This document shows positions 40,339 to 51,147 of a DNA stretch of 64,000 nucleotides, one piece after another. The stretch comes from Pantoea deleyi (GTDB lineage: Bacteria > Pseudomonadota > Gammaproteobacteria > Enterobacterales > Enterobacteriaceae): assembly GCF_022647325.1 (NCBI RefSeq), contig NZ_CP071405.1, forward strand, positions 124,001-188,000. Direction: 5' to 3'. Numbering within the stretch: position 1 is the stretch's first letter; each line of letters opens with the position of its first letter. The position numbers were made by a program, and so were the translations under genes. The notes beneath the pieces are model-generated. The model was given only the letters and a program-made list of their open reading frames with translations. It ran no database searches and was not told the DNA's origin.

Positions 40339-41853
<1,515 letters not shown>

Positions 41854-41883
41854 AAATTCAGTCCTGATGATAAAAGGTGAAAC

Positions 41884-42738
41884 TTACGCTTTACGCTGCT
41901 GAGCGCGTGCAACGGGTTTTTCTGCCGGGACGTTTGCAGGTTCCTGCGCGATACCTGGCAGGTAGCGACCAATCAGAGTGCGATATCCTACGGCACCCAG
42001 GCAGGCACCGACCAGCGGGCCAAAAACAGGGACCAGGAAGTAAGGGATATCTTTACCGCCCGTGAACGCCACGTTACCCCAGCCTGCGATGAAGGCGAAC
42101 AGCTTCGGTCCGAAATCACGCGCCGGGTTCAGGGCGAAGCCGGTCAGTGGACCCATGGAGCCACCGATAACCGCAACCAGCAGGCCAATCAGCAGCGGCG
42201 CCATCGGGCCACGCGGAACGCCGTTGCCATCGTCGGTCAGCGCCATAATCACTGCCATCAGTACAGCGGTAATGACCATCTCGACCAGGAACGCCTGACC
42301 GACGCTGATGTGCGGGTTAGGATAGGTAGAGAAGATGCCCGCCAGATCCAGACTCTGAACGGTGCCGCGCACCATCTGGTGACTCTGCTCGTAATCGAAA
42401 AAGAGGCTGTAGTAAAGACCATAAACCAGCGCGGCCGCGCAGAATGCGCCGGCGACCTGCGCCAGAATGTAGGGCAGTACTTTACGACCGTCGAAGCTGG
42501 CGAACAGGCAGAGCGCGACCGTGACGGCAGGGTTCAGGTGCGCGCCTGAAACGCCCGCGGTAAGATACACCGCCATTGAGACGGCTAAGCCCCAGATAAT
42601 GCAGATTTCCCACTGACCGAATGCGGCACCGGCGAGTTTCAGAGCAGCCACACAGCCTGCGCCAAAGAAGATTATCAAGCCTGTCCCCAGAAATTCGGCA
42701 ATACACTGACCTTTGAGCGTGTTAGTTGTCTGACTCAT
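41884..42738 (-). CDS. glpF: Glycerol facilitator (aquaglyceroporin)
   Basis: GlpF is an inner-membrane channel for glycerol. The product has 284 residues, six membrane helices and two half-helices with the NPA signatures GAHLNPAVTVAL and GFALNPARDFGPKL. The second is followed by the aspartate typical of glycerol-conducting rather than water-only channels. It is the first gene of glpFKX; a GlpR operator and a CRP-like site lie upstream. Confidence 0.97.
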   Translation of the reverse strand: MSQTTNTLKGQCIAEFLGTGLIIFFGAGCVAALKLAGAAFGQWEICIIWGLAVSMAVYLTAGVSGAHLNPAVTVALCLFASFDGRKVLPYILAQVAGAFCAAALVYGLYYSLFFDYEQSHQMVRGTVQSLDLAGIFSTYPNPHISVGQAFLVEMVITAVLMAVIMALTDDGNGVPRGPMAPLLIGLLVAVIGGSMGPLTGFALNPARDFGPKLFAFIAGWGNVAFTGGKDIPYFLVPVFGPLVGACLGAVGYRTLIGRYLPGIAQEPANVPAEKPVARAQQRKA

Positions 42739-42825
42739 AATAGTGGTTCCTGAAGCGAGGTTAAATTTTATCAGTTTTTGTTCTCAGTCCATGAGTCACC
42801 CAGCTTTGATGTAGGGCTGATGTGA

Positions 42826-42845
42826 ATTTATCGTTAACGAACATA
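42826..42845. promoter_or_regulatory. GlpR operator upstream of glpFKX
   Basis: On the minus strand TATGTTCGTTAACGATAAAT matches the GlpR consensus WATKYTCGWTAWCGMWMATW at all but one position. It lies about 90 bases before glpF. Repression in the absence of glycerol 3-phosphate is inferred. Confidence 0.75.
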
Positions 42846-42870
42846 AACGAGAAATAGCGAAATCATTTTT

Positions 42871-42886
42871 TGTGTACTGTGTCATA
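42871..42886. promoter_or_regulatory. CRP-like site upstream of glpF
   Basis: TGTGT-ACTGTG-TCATA matches the TGTGA-N6-TCACA cAMP-CRP consensus at eight of ten half-site positions and lies upstream of the GlpR operator relative to glpF. CRP activates glpFK in E. coli; use here is inferred. Confidence 0.45.
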
Positions 42887-43131
42887 AAAATGCGCGATTT
42901 CGCGTATTCCTGCTTTCTTTAACCACAATTCGCGCCCTGTTGCCGTGGGATCGGACCACGGCTGTCCTCTGCGACGCCCGGTTTCAGGGATTGACTGAAA
43001 AGTGTTACAGACTGCGCTCGCGGCGGCCACGTTGCTGGACTTGCGGGGTGAGGCTACATACAATCGGGACAACGTTGCTGGCTTAAGCTGGCATCATCAA
43101 CGCCTTGCAGAATTTAGGAGAGGTCAGAAAG

Positions 43132-43371
43132 ATGTCATTTGAAGTGTTTGAGAAACTGGAAGCGAAAGTACAGCAGGCGATTGATACCATCACCCTGTTG
43201 CAGATGGAAATCGAAGAGCTGAAAGAGCAGAACAACTCACTGCGTAACGATGCGCAACAGGTTGCGGGCAACCACGATGCACTGATGCGTGAAAATCAGC
43301 ACCTGAAAGAAGAACAGCATGTGTGGCAGGAACGTCTGCGTGCCCTGCTGGGAAAAATGGAAGAGGTTTGA
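43132..43371 (+). CDS. zapB: Cell division protein ZapB
   Basis: ZapB is a small coiled-coil protein that joins the Z ring through ZapA and links it to MatP at the terminus. From the ATG at 43132, preceded by GGAGAGG, it has 79 residues (E. coli 81). The whole sequence is heptad-like: [19 protein letters not shown], then [13 protein letters not shown]. It diverges from glpF and is followed by a terminator, with rraA converging. Confidence 0.95.
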   Translation: MSFEVFEKLEAKVQQAIDTITLLQMEIEELKEQNNSLRNDAQQVAGNHDALMRENQHLKEEQHVWQERLRALLGKMEEV

Positions 43372-43387
43372 AGCCTCAGCTGACGTG

Positions 43388-43415
43388 AAAAAACGGGTGC
43401 TCTGGCACCCGTTTT
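43388..43415 (+). terminator. Bidirectional terminator between zapB and rraA
   Basis: AAAAAACGGGTGC-TCTG-GCACCCGTTTT has an A run on one side and a T run on the other, so it can end both zapB and the convergent rraA. Confidence 0.9.
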
Positions 43416-43425
43416 CATGTCTGCG

Positions 43426-43911
43426 CTATTCGATGTCCAGCGCGTCTTCTGACAGAATGATACCGGTATTGTCAGCGTAGAGATGGTCGCCGGAGAAGAA
43501 GGTGACGCCGCCGAAATTGACGCGCACATCGCTTTCGCCAATCCCTTCACCCGCTGCGCCAGCCGGGATCGCCGCAATGGCCTGAATGCCAATTTCCAGC
43601 TCTTCCAGCTCATCCACCTGCCGCACCGAACCGTACACGACCAGGCCTTCCCACTCGTTGGTCGCCGCCAGCTGCGCCAGTTGCGCATCCACCAGCGCCC
43701 GACGGACGGAGCCGCCGCCATCGATAACCAGTACCCGACCCCGGCCATTTTCTTCCAGCAGATCGTAAAGTAAGCCGTTGTCTTCAAAGCATTTCACTGT
43801 GGTAATCTGACCACCGAATGAAGTGCGCCCACCGAAGTTTGAAAAAAGCGGTTCAACAACATTCACTTCTTCATGGTAGATATCGCAGAGTTCAGATGTA
43901 TCGTATTTCAT
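43426..43911 (-). CDS. rraA: Regulator of ribonuclease E activity A
   Basis: RraA binds RNase E and restrains mRNA decay. It is a ring-forming trimer of 161 residues from the ATG at 43911 ([20 protein letters not shown]). Conserved segments are [38 protein letters not shown] and [15 protein letters not shown]. The frame extends upstream to 44013 without conservation. In E. coli menA separates it from hslU; here only 157 bases of non-coding DNA do. Confidence 0.96.
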   Translation of the reverse strand: MKYDTSELCDIYHEEVNVVEPLFSNFGGRTSFGGQITTVKCFEDNGLLYDLLEENGRGRVLVIDGGGSVRRALVDAQLAQLAATNEWEGLVVYGSVRQVDELEELEIGIQAIAAIPAGAAGEGIGESDVRVNFGGVTFFSGDHLYADNTGIILSEDALDIE

Positions 43912-44017
43912 AAGGGTTTCGTCTGTTTGCCACAGGAAGGGTAAGTATATCGCTATATGCAGATTGTTGGCAAAATCATCAGTATGAAAAAAGCATCGTT
44001 CGATCAAGAACATGCAT

Positions 44018-44047
44018 AAAAAAGCCCAGCCGGGTGGGCTGGGCTTC
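44018..44047 (-). terminator. Intrinsic terminator of hslVU
   Basis: On the minus strand AAGCCCAGCC-CAC-CCGGCTGGGCTT is followed by a T run. It lies about 20 bases after the hslU stop, between hslU and rraA. Confidence 0.9.
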
Positions 44048-44068
44048 TGAAAAGCACGAATCGGTGAA

Positions 44069-45406
44069 TCAGAGAATGAAGCGGCTCAGGTCTTCGTCTG
44101 CCACCAGGACATCCAGATGCTTGCCGACATACTCCGCGTCGATGGTCACAGACTCACCGGAGCGATCGCTGGCGTCATAGGAGATATCTTCCATCAGACG
44201 CTCCAGCACGGTATGCAGACGGCGCGCACCGATGTTTTCGGTGGTTTCGTTGACCTGCCAGGCGGCTTCCGCGATACGACGAATACCCTCTTCGGTGAAC
44301 TCAATGTTCACCCCTTCGGTGTTCATCAGCGCCTTGTACTGTACGGTAATCGAGGCATTCGGCTCGGTCAGAATGCGCTGGAAATCGTTAACGGTCAGTG
44401 CCTGCAGCTCAACACGAATCGGCAGACGACCCTGCAGTTCCGGGATCAGATCGGAAGGGCTGGCAACCTGGAATGCACCGGAGGCGATAAACAGGATGTG
44501 GTCTGTTTTCACCATGCCGTGCTTGGTGGAGACGGTGCAGCCTTCAACCAGCGGCAGCAGGTCGCGCTGTACGCCTTCGCGTGAGACATCCGGACCGCCT
44601 GAGTTCTGGCCACCGCGTTTACAGATTTTGTCGATCTCATCGATAAACACAATACCGTGCTGCTCAACGGCGTCGATCGCGTCCTGCTTAAGCTCTTCCG
44701 GATTGACCAGTTTTGCCGCTTCTTCTTCGATCAGCAGCTTCATCGCTTCTTTGATCTTCAGCTTACGGGCTTTCTGCTTCTGGCCGCCGAGGTTCTGGAA
44801 CATCGACTGCAGCTGGCTGGTCATCTCTTCCATGCCCGGAGGGGCCATGATTTCGACACCCGGCCCGCTGGCCGCCAGATCGATCTCAATCTCTTTGTCA
44901 TCCAACTGGCCTTCGCGCAGCTTCTTACGGAATGACTGACGCGCCGCAGACGGCTCAGCGCTCTGTTCTGACTGGCCCCAGTTGTTTTTAGCCGGTGGGA
45001 TCAGCACGTCCAGAATGCGCTCTTCGGCCATCTCTTCGGCGCGATATTTGTTCTTCTCGATCGCCTGACTGCGCACCATCTTGATGGCCGAATCGGTCAG
45101 ATCGCGAATGATGGAGTCCACTTCCTTACCGACATAACCGACTTCGGTAAATTTGGTGGCTTCGACCTTAATGAACGGCGCATTGGCCAGCTTCGCCAGA
45201 CGACGGGCGATTTCGGTTTTACCGACACCGGTCGGGCCGATCATCAGGATATTTTTAGGGGTCACTTCGTGGCGCAGCTCTTCGTCGAGCTGCATGCGGC
45301 GCCAGCGGTTACGCAGTGCGATTGCCACGGCGCGCTTGGCGCTGTCCTGGCCGATGATAAAACGGTTCAGTTCGCTGACGATTTCGCGTGGAGTCATCTC
45401 AGACAT
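44069..45406 (-). CDS. hslU: ATP-dependent protease ATPase subunit HslU
   Basis: HslU is the AAA+ unfoldase that feeds substrates to HslV. It has 445 residues (E. coli 443). Walker A is [15 protein letters not shown], Walker B is [10 protein letters not shown], the substrate-gripping pore motif is GYVGKEV, and the intermediate domain spans about residues 110-240. The C-terminus DLSRFIL inserts into HslV to activate it. It follows hslV after ten bases in a heat-shock operon. Confidence 0.98.
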   Translation of the reverse strand: MSEMTPREIVSELNRFIIGQDSAKRAVAIALRNRWRRMQLDEELRHEVTPKNILMIGPTGVGKTEIARRLAKLANAPFIKVEATKFTEVGYVGKEVDSIIRDLTDSAIKMVRSQAIEKNKYRAEEMAEERILDVLIPPAKNNWGQSEQSAEPSAARQSFRKKLREGQLDDKEIEIDLAASGPGVEIMAPPGMEEMTSQLQSMFQNLGGQKQKARKLKIKEAMKLLIEEEAAKLVNPEELKQDAIDAVEQHGIVFIDEIDKICKRGGQNSGGPDVSREGVQRDLLPLVEGCTVSTKHGMVKTDHILFIASGAFQVASPSDLIPELQGRLPIRVELQALTVNDFQRILTEPNASITVQYKALMNTEGVNIEFTEEGIRRIAEAAWQVNETTENIGARRLHTVLERLMEDISYDASDRSGESVTIDAEYVGKHLDVLVADEDLSRFIL

Positions 45407-45416
45407 ATTTATACCC

Positions 45417-45947
45417 TTACGCCTTAGACGTTAATTCTTCGAAATTAACGTTGTGGTTTGTGTAGATGCAGATATCACCCGCGATGTTCAGCGACTTCTC
45501 AACGATGTCGCGTGCGCCCAGTTCGGTATTCTCCAGCAGGGCGCGTGCCGCTGCCTGAGCGAAAGGCCCACCGGAGCCGATGGCGATCAGGTCGTTTTCA
45601 GGCTGGATGACGTCACCGTTACCGCTGATGATCAGCGATGCGGACTCATCCGCAACGGCCAGTAAGGCCTCCAGACGACGCAGCATACGGTCGGTACGCC
45701 AGTCTTTGGCCAGTTCCACCGCCGCTTTGACCAGATGGCCCTGATGCATTTCCAGCTTACGTTCGAACAGTTCAAACAGGGTGAAGGCGTCTGCGGTGCC
45801 GCCAGCAAAACCGGCAATCACCTTATCGTTGTATAAACGACGCACTTTTTTGACGTTGCCTTTCATCACGGTATTGCCGAGCGTAGCCTGGCCATCACCG
45901 CCAATCACTACCTGGCCGTTGCGTCGTACACTTACTATTGTTGTCAC
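45417..45947 (-). CDS. hslV: ATP-dependent protease peptidase subunit HslV
   Basis: HslV is a dodecameric threonine peptidase. The product has 176 residues, starting at a GTG with AAGGGG upstream. After methionine removal the N-terminal threonine of [10 protein letters not shown] is the nucleophile. [19 protein letters not shown] and [17 protein letters not shown] are family signatures. A sigma-32 promoter and a stabilising leader hairpin lie just upstream. Confidence 0.98.
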   Translation of the reverse strand: MTTIVSVRRNGQVVIGGDGQATLGNTVMKGNVKKVRRLYNDKVIAGFAGGTADAFTLFELFERKLEMHQGHLVKAAVELAKDWRTDRMLRRLEALLAVADESASLIISGNGDVIQPENDLIAIGSGGPFAQAAARALLENTELGARDIVEKSLNIAGDICIYTNHNVNFEELTSKA

Positions 45948-45977
45948 GGGCAGACCCCTTGTTGCAGTCGGAAAAGG

Positions 45978-46000
45978 ACTCCGCGCACCGGGCGCGGAGT
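45978..46000 (-). promoter_or_regulatory. hslVU 5'-leader stem-loop
   Basis: ACTCCGCGC-N5-GCGCGGAGT is a perfect nine-base-pair hairpin at the 5' end of the hslVU transcript, about 30 bases before the GTG. A comparable inverted repeat in the E. coli hslVU leader is reported to stabilise the mRNA. Confidence 0.7.
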
Positions 46001-46012
46001 ATCATGCAACAG

Positions 46013-46040
46013 ATATGGGGCGGGTTTGACGGGTTTCAAC
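46013..46040 (-). promoter_or_regulatory. Sigma-32 heat-shock promoter of hslVU
   Basis: On the minus strand GTTGAAAC (-35) and CCCCATAT (-10) are 12-13 bases apart, agreeing with the sigma-32 consensus CTTGAAA/CCCCATNT. The -35 overlaps the last codon of ftsN. Confidence 0.85.
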
Positions 46041-47043
46041 CCCCGATGGAGAGTGGAATGCAGCCGCTGTGTCCGGAACTGCGCAGGCGCTTCAGGGTAC
46101 TGTCGGCCGAGGCGCGATCTTTATAAGGACCGATAACCACACGATTCCAGCCGCCACCGGTGGTAATCCGGCTTTCAAAGCCTTCAAAGGCTAAGCCGGC
46201 ACGGACCGATTCAGCCTGGTCGGTGCCTTTAAACGAACCACACTGCACCATCCAGCGCTGCGAAGAGGCTTTTTCTGCCGGTTTCGCTTTCGCGGTTTCC
46301 TGCGGTTTTGACTGCACCTCTGGTTCACGCGTGATCGGCGCGGCCTGCTGCGTCTGGCGCTGTACGTTTTGCTGCTGCTGCTGCTGCTGGCGTTGCTGTT
46401 GCTGTGCCTGCTGCTGTTGCTGGCGCAGTTGTTGTTGCTGCAACTGCTGCTGACGCTGCTGCTGTTGCTGAGCCTGCAACTGCTGACGTTGCTGCTGCTG
46501 AGCCTGCTGCTGCTGGCGTTGCTGTTGCTGCTGAACCTGTTGCTGCTGACGTTGCAGTTGCTGCAGCTGCTGCTGATGCTGCAGCGTCTGCTGGCGTTGT
46601 GCCGGCGTCTGTTCGTTCCACGGCACTTCGTTAAGCTGGGTCGGCTGCTGACGCATATCAGCCTGCATCTGCTCCAGCAGCTGGCGCTGCTCATCGGTCA
46701 GCTGCGTCTGCGACTTCACTTCGCCACCCGAAGAGGGCTCGATCGGGGTCGGCACGGTAATCTGACGATTTTCCAGCTCTTTGATATATTTCCAGCGCTC
46801 TTCTGGCTTCGGCGGTAAGCCATTGCCGTTGGCTTTATGATCCGTAATGACCGGCACGTCCTCTTTCTTATGATGCGCCAGGAACCATAAACCACCGGCA
46901 AAGGTCACCAGCACTGCGACCGCCAGTACAATCATCAGCTTAGAGATGCCCGATCCGCCTTTGCTCTTCTTGCCACGGCTGGGGCTTTTTTTGCGACGCG
47001 TCCCTGTTGAACGCCCGCGGCCTACATAATCTTTTTGTGCCAC
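46036..47043 (-). CDS. ftsN: Cell division protein FtsN, glutamine-rich variant
   Basis: FtsN triggers septal peptidoglycan synthesis by acting on FtsA and FtsQLB-FtsWI. I choose a GTG start that gives the conserved MAQKDYV-like beginning (335 residues); a TTG seven codons upstream also keeps the frame. Layout: a short basic cytosolic tail, a membrane helix at residues 34-56, the E domain (PPKPEERWKYIKELENRQ, residues 77-94, and the following helices to residue 152), a glutamine-rich linker at about 150-232, and the C-terminal SPOR domain (260-335, QRWMVQCGSF). E. coli FtsN has the same layout but a less biased linker. Confidence 0.94.
   Translation of the reverse strand: MAQKDYVGRGRSTGTRRKKSPSRGKKSKGGSGISKLMIVLAVAVLVTFAGGLWFLAHHKKEDVPVITDHKANGNGLPPKPEERWKYIKELENRQITVPTPIEPSSGGEVKSQTQLTDEQRQLLEQMQADMRQQPTQLNEVPWNEQTPAQRQQTLQHQQQLQQLQRQQQQVQQQQQRQQQQAQQQQRQQLQAQQQQQRQQQLQQQQLRQQQQQAQQQQRQQQQQQQNVQRQTQQAAPITREPEVQSKPQETAKAKPAEKASSQRWMVQCGSFKGTDQAESVRAGLAFEGFESRITTGGGWNRVVIGPYKDRASADSTLKRLRSSGHSGCIPLSIGG
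46348..46599 (-). repeat. CAG/CAA-rich low-complexity tract encoding the FtsN linker
   Basis: About 250 bases of near-continuous glutamine codons, broken mainly by arginine, leucine and alanine. The longest pure unit is six tandem CTG on the plus strand (about 46372-46389). Trinucleotide units keep the frame if copy number changes. Confidence 0.85.
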
Positions 47044-47195
47044 TCTCGTTCTTATACCCTTCAAAAATAGTGCCTGATGGGCGAAATAGTGATGCTTACG
47101 CGCCCGGCAAGGAGTCCGTCATGTTACTTAAGGGTCGGAACTTTGACCAGCAGTGTTCGCCTTAAGAATCTACTGAAAAAATCAGACGAATACGC

Positions 47196-48284
47196 TTATT
47201 TTTCACGCTTTTTTGCGCGCGCCGTACTGCCCCGAATGGTTAACCCGGCATCCAGCAGCCGTGAGCCGCTGATCACCCGTTTGCCATTCAGCTCATCCAG
47301 CAGCAGCAGCATCGCTTCGCGGCCTATCTGATATCGCGGCTGCGTGACCGTCGTGAGCGGCGGCTCGCAGTAACGGGAAAGCTCAATGTCATCAAAGCCG
47401 ACCACTGAGAGATCCTCCGGTATCCGCAGTCCGCAGCGTCTGGCCTGATTCATCGCGCCAAGCGCCATAATATCGCTGTGGCAGAACAGCGCGCGCGGAG
47501 GCTGCGGCAGCGTCATCAGCTGATTCATAGCGGCCACGCCCGCTTCAAACGTAAAGTCACCGCGCACGATATAGGCAGGATCGACGGTCAGTCCGCTGCG
47601 ACGCATCGCCTGCACGTAGCCCTGCAGACGATACTGGCAGAGCGGCATCTCCTGCGGCCCGGCGATACAGGCGATTTGCGTGTGGCCCAACTGTAGCAGA
47701 TGATTCACCGCTTCGAAGGCGGCGGTCAGATTATCGATGTGAACTGAGGGCAGGGACATCTCTGGCGCGAACTCATTCGCCATCACCATCGGCGGCAGGT
47801 TGCGCTGCTCATCAAGGCTGGCGTCAAAGGGCAGCTGGGAACCGAGCAGCACCATGCCATCTATCTGGCGCGTGACCATCAGGTTAAGAAAGGTTCGCTC
47901 CTGCTGATTCTGATGAGCACAGTCACCAATCAGCACCAGATAGCCCTCTTCGGCTGCGGCGACTTCAACGCCGCGAATAATTTCGCTGAAAAAGGGATCG
48001 CAGATGTCAGGAACAATGACCAGGATGGTTCGCGTCTCGTTGCGACGTGCATTGCGTGTGGGACCATGAGCCGCATAACCGACGGCGGCCACCGCCTGCT
48101 CGACTTTCTGGCGGGTCGCCGCAGAGACTTTCTCCGGGTTCATCAGCGCACGCGATACGGTGGCGGTTGAGACACCCGCATGTTCCGCGACATCCTTCAT
48201 CGTGGCGGCGGGCGGTTGTTGATTCTGCTCCAACACATGCTCCTGACGCGTTATGGCGCGTTCGATTCTGTTTTTGTCTGACAT
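47196..48284 (-). CDS. cytR: LacI-family transcriptional repressor CytR
   Basis: CytR represses nucleoside uptake and catabolism genes together with CRP and is induced by cytidine. The 362-residue protein has an N-terminal LacI helix-turn-helix (TMKDVAEHAGVSTATVSRAL, residues 28-47) and a periplasmic-binding-protein-like effector domain (VIVPDICDPFFSEIIRG, FDDIELSRY). It is about 20 residues longer at the N-terminus than E. coli CytR (341), so a later start is possible. It lies between ftsN and priA, as in E. coli. Confidence 0.95.
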   Translation of the reverse strand: MSDKNRIERAITRQEHVLEQNQQPPAATMKDVAEHAGVSTATVSRALMNPEKVSAATRQKVEQAVAAVGYAAHGPTRNARRNETRTILVIVPDICDPFFSEIIRGVEVAAAEEGYLVLIGDCAHQNQQERTFLNLMVTRQIDGMVLLGSQLPFDASLDEQRNLPPMVMANEFAPEMSLPSVHIDNLTAAFEAVNHLLQLGHTQIACIAGPQEMPLCQYRLQGYVQAMRRSGLTVDPAYIVRGDFTFEAGVAAMNQLMTLPQPPRALFCHSDIMALGAMNQARRCGLRIPEDLSVVGFDDIELSRYCEPPLTTVTQPRYQIGREAMLLLLDELNGKRVISGSRLLDAGLTIRGSTARAKKREK

Positions 48285-48397
48285 AAAAGCAAACCGGGCA
48301 ACATTGTTAACGATTGCCCGGCCGGTTGTTACTTAATTTGCATAAAAATTGTGACTTAAGCGACAATTTTCGATCCCGCTCGCAGTGTCAGAAAAAA

Positions 48398-50659
<2,262 letters not shown>

Positions 50660-50670
50660 TCAGCATAGAT

Positions 50671-50699
50671 TTGCAGCAATCAAAACTTATCTGTATAAT
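50671..50699 (+). promoter_or_regulatory. Sigma-70 promoter of rpmE
   Basis: TTGCAG (50671-50676) and TATAAT (50694-50699) are separated by 17 bases, a near-consensus promoter. The start site would be near 50706, about 113 bases before rpmE. Confidence 0.8.
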
Positions 50700-50700
50700 A

Positions 50701-50818
50701 TGCGGCCTTCGGTGAGAAAGATCTGGCCGGAGCATACACTTTTACGTTCAACCGCGTGTGGTGCTGTGCAGGTTAACGCCTGGCACGGAGAGCGACACGG
50801 CCTTTTATGAGGTTTCCC
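50701..50818 (+). promoter_or_regulatory. rpmE leader, candidate L31 autoregulatory region
   Basis: The leader begins with CGGCC (about 50703-50707), which can pair with GGCCG near 50725-50730. It runs to the GAGGTTTCCC stretch before the start. E. coli L31 is known to repress its own mRNA through the 5' untranslated region; conservation of that mechanism here is inferred. Confidence 0.45.
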
Positions 50819-51034
50819 ATGAAACAAGGTATTCACCCGAAATACGAAGCAGTTACTATCAAATGTACCTGCGGCAACGAGATCCACACCCGTTCTACTC
50901 TGACTCACGAACTGAACCTGGACGTTTGTGGCAAATGCCACCCGTTCTATACCGGTAAGCAGCGTGAAGTGGCAACTGGTGGCCGTGTTGACCGCTTTAA
51001 CAAGCGTTTCAGCGTGCCAGGCGCTAAAAAATAA
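50819..51034 (+). CDS. rpmE: 50S ribosomal protein L31 (zinc-binding form)
   Basis: L31 bridges the large and small subunits near the central protuberance. The 71-residue product begins [16 protein letters not shown]. It keeps the zinc-binding cysteines C16 and C18 (CTCGN) and C37 and C40 (CGKC), so it is the zinc-containing paralogue. [20 protein letters not shown] is the family signature. A start four codons upstream is open but not conserved. Confidence 0.97.
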   Translation: MKQGIHPKYEAVTIKCTCGNEIHTRSTLTHELNLDVCGKCHPFYTGKQREVATGGRVDRFNKRFSVPGAKK

Positions 51035-51072
51035 GATTAAAAAGGCACCTGAACCTGCGGGTTCGGCGGCAG

Positions 51073-51101
51073 AAAAAACCCAGCTTCGGCTGGGTTTTTT
51101 T
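51073..51101. terminator. Bidirectional terminator between rpmE and tpsA
   Basis: AAAAAACCCAGC-TTC-GGCTGGGTTTTTTT has an A run on one side and a T run on the other. It can end rpmE from the left and the tpsB-tpsA operon from the right. Confidence 0.9.
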
Positions 51102-51147
51102 ATGTCTGTATCAGGGCGAGAAGTGATCTTCAGGCAGCCACCCTTGA

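Larger units (their letters stand above)
42739..43131. other. Divergent regulatory gap between glpF and zapB
   Basis: This 393-base gap has no plausible gene. Its glpF-proximal half carries a GlpR operator (42826-42845) and a CRP-like site (42871-42886), listed separately. The zapB-proximal half is GC-richer; no zapB promoter was identified with confidence. Confidence 0.6.

Noticed and set aside
46325..46818. Several open frames rich in alanine, serine, cysteine or leucine across the ftsN repeat tract
   Set aside because: They come from translating the CAG/CTG repeats in other frames; FtsN is in the supported frame with E and SPOR domains.
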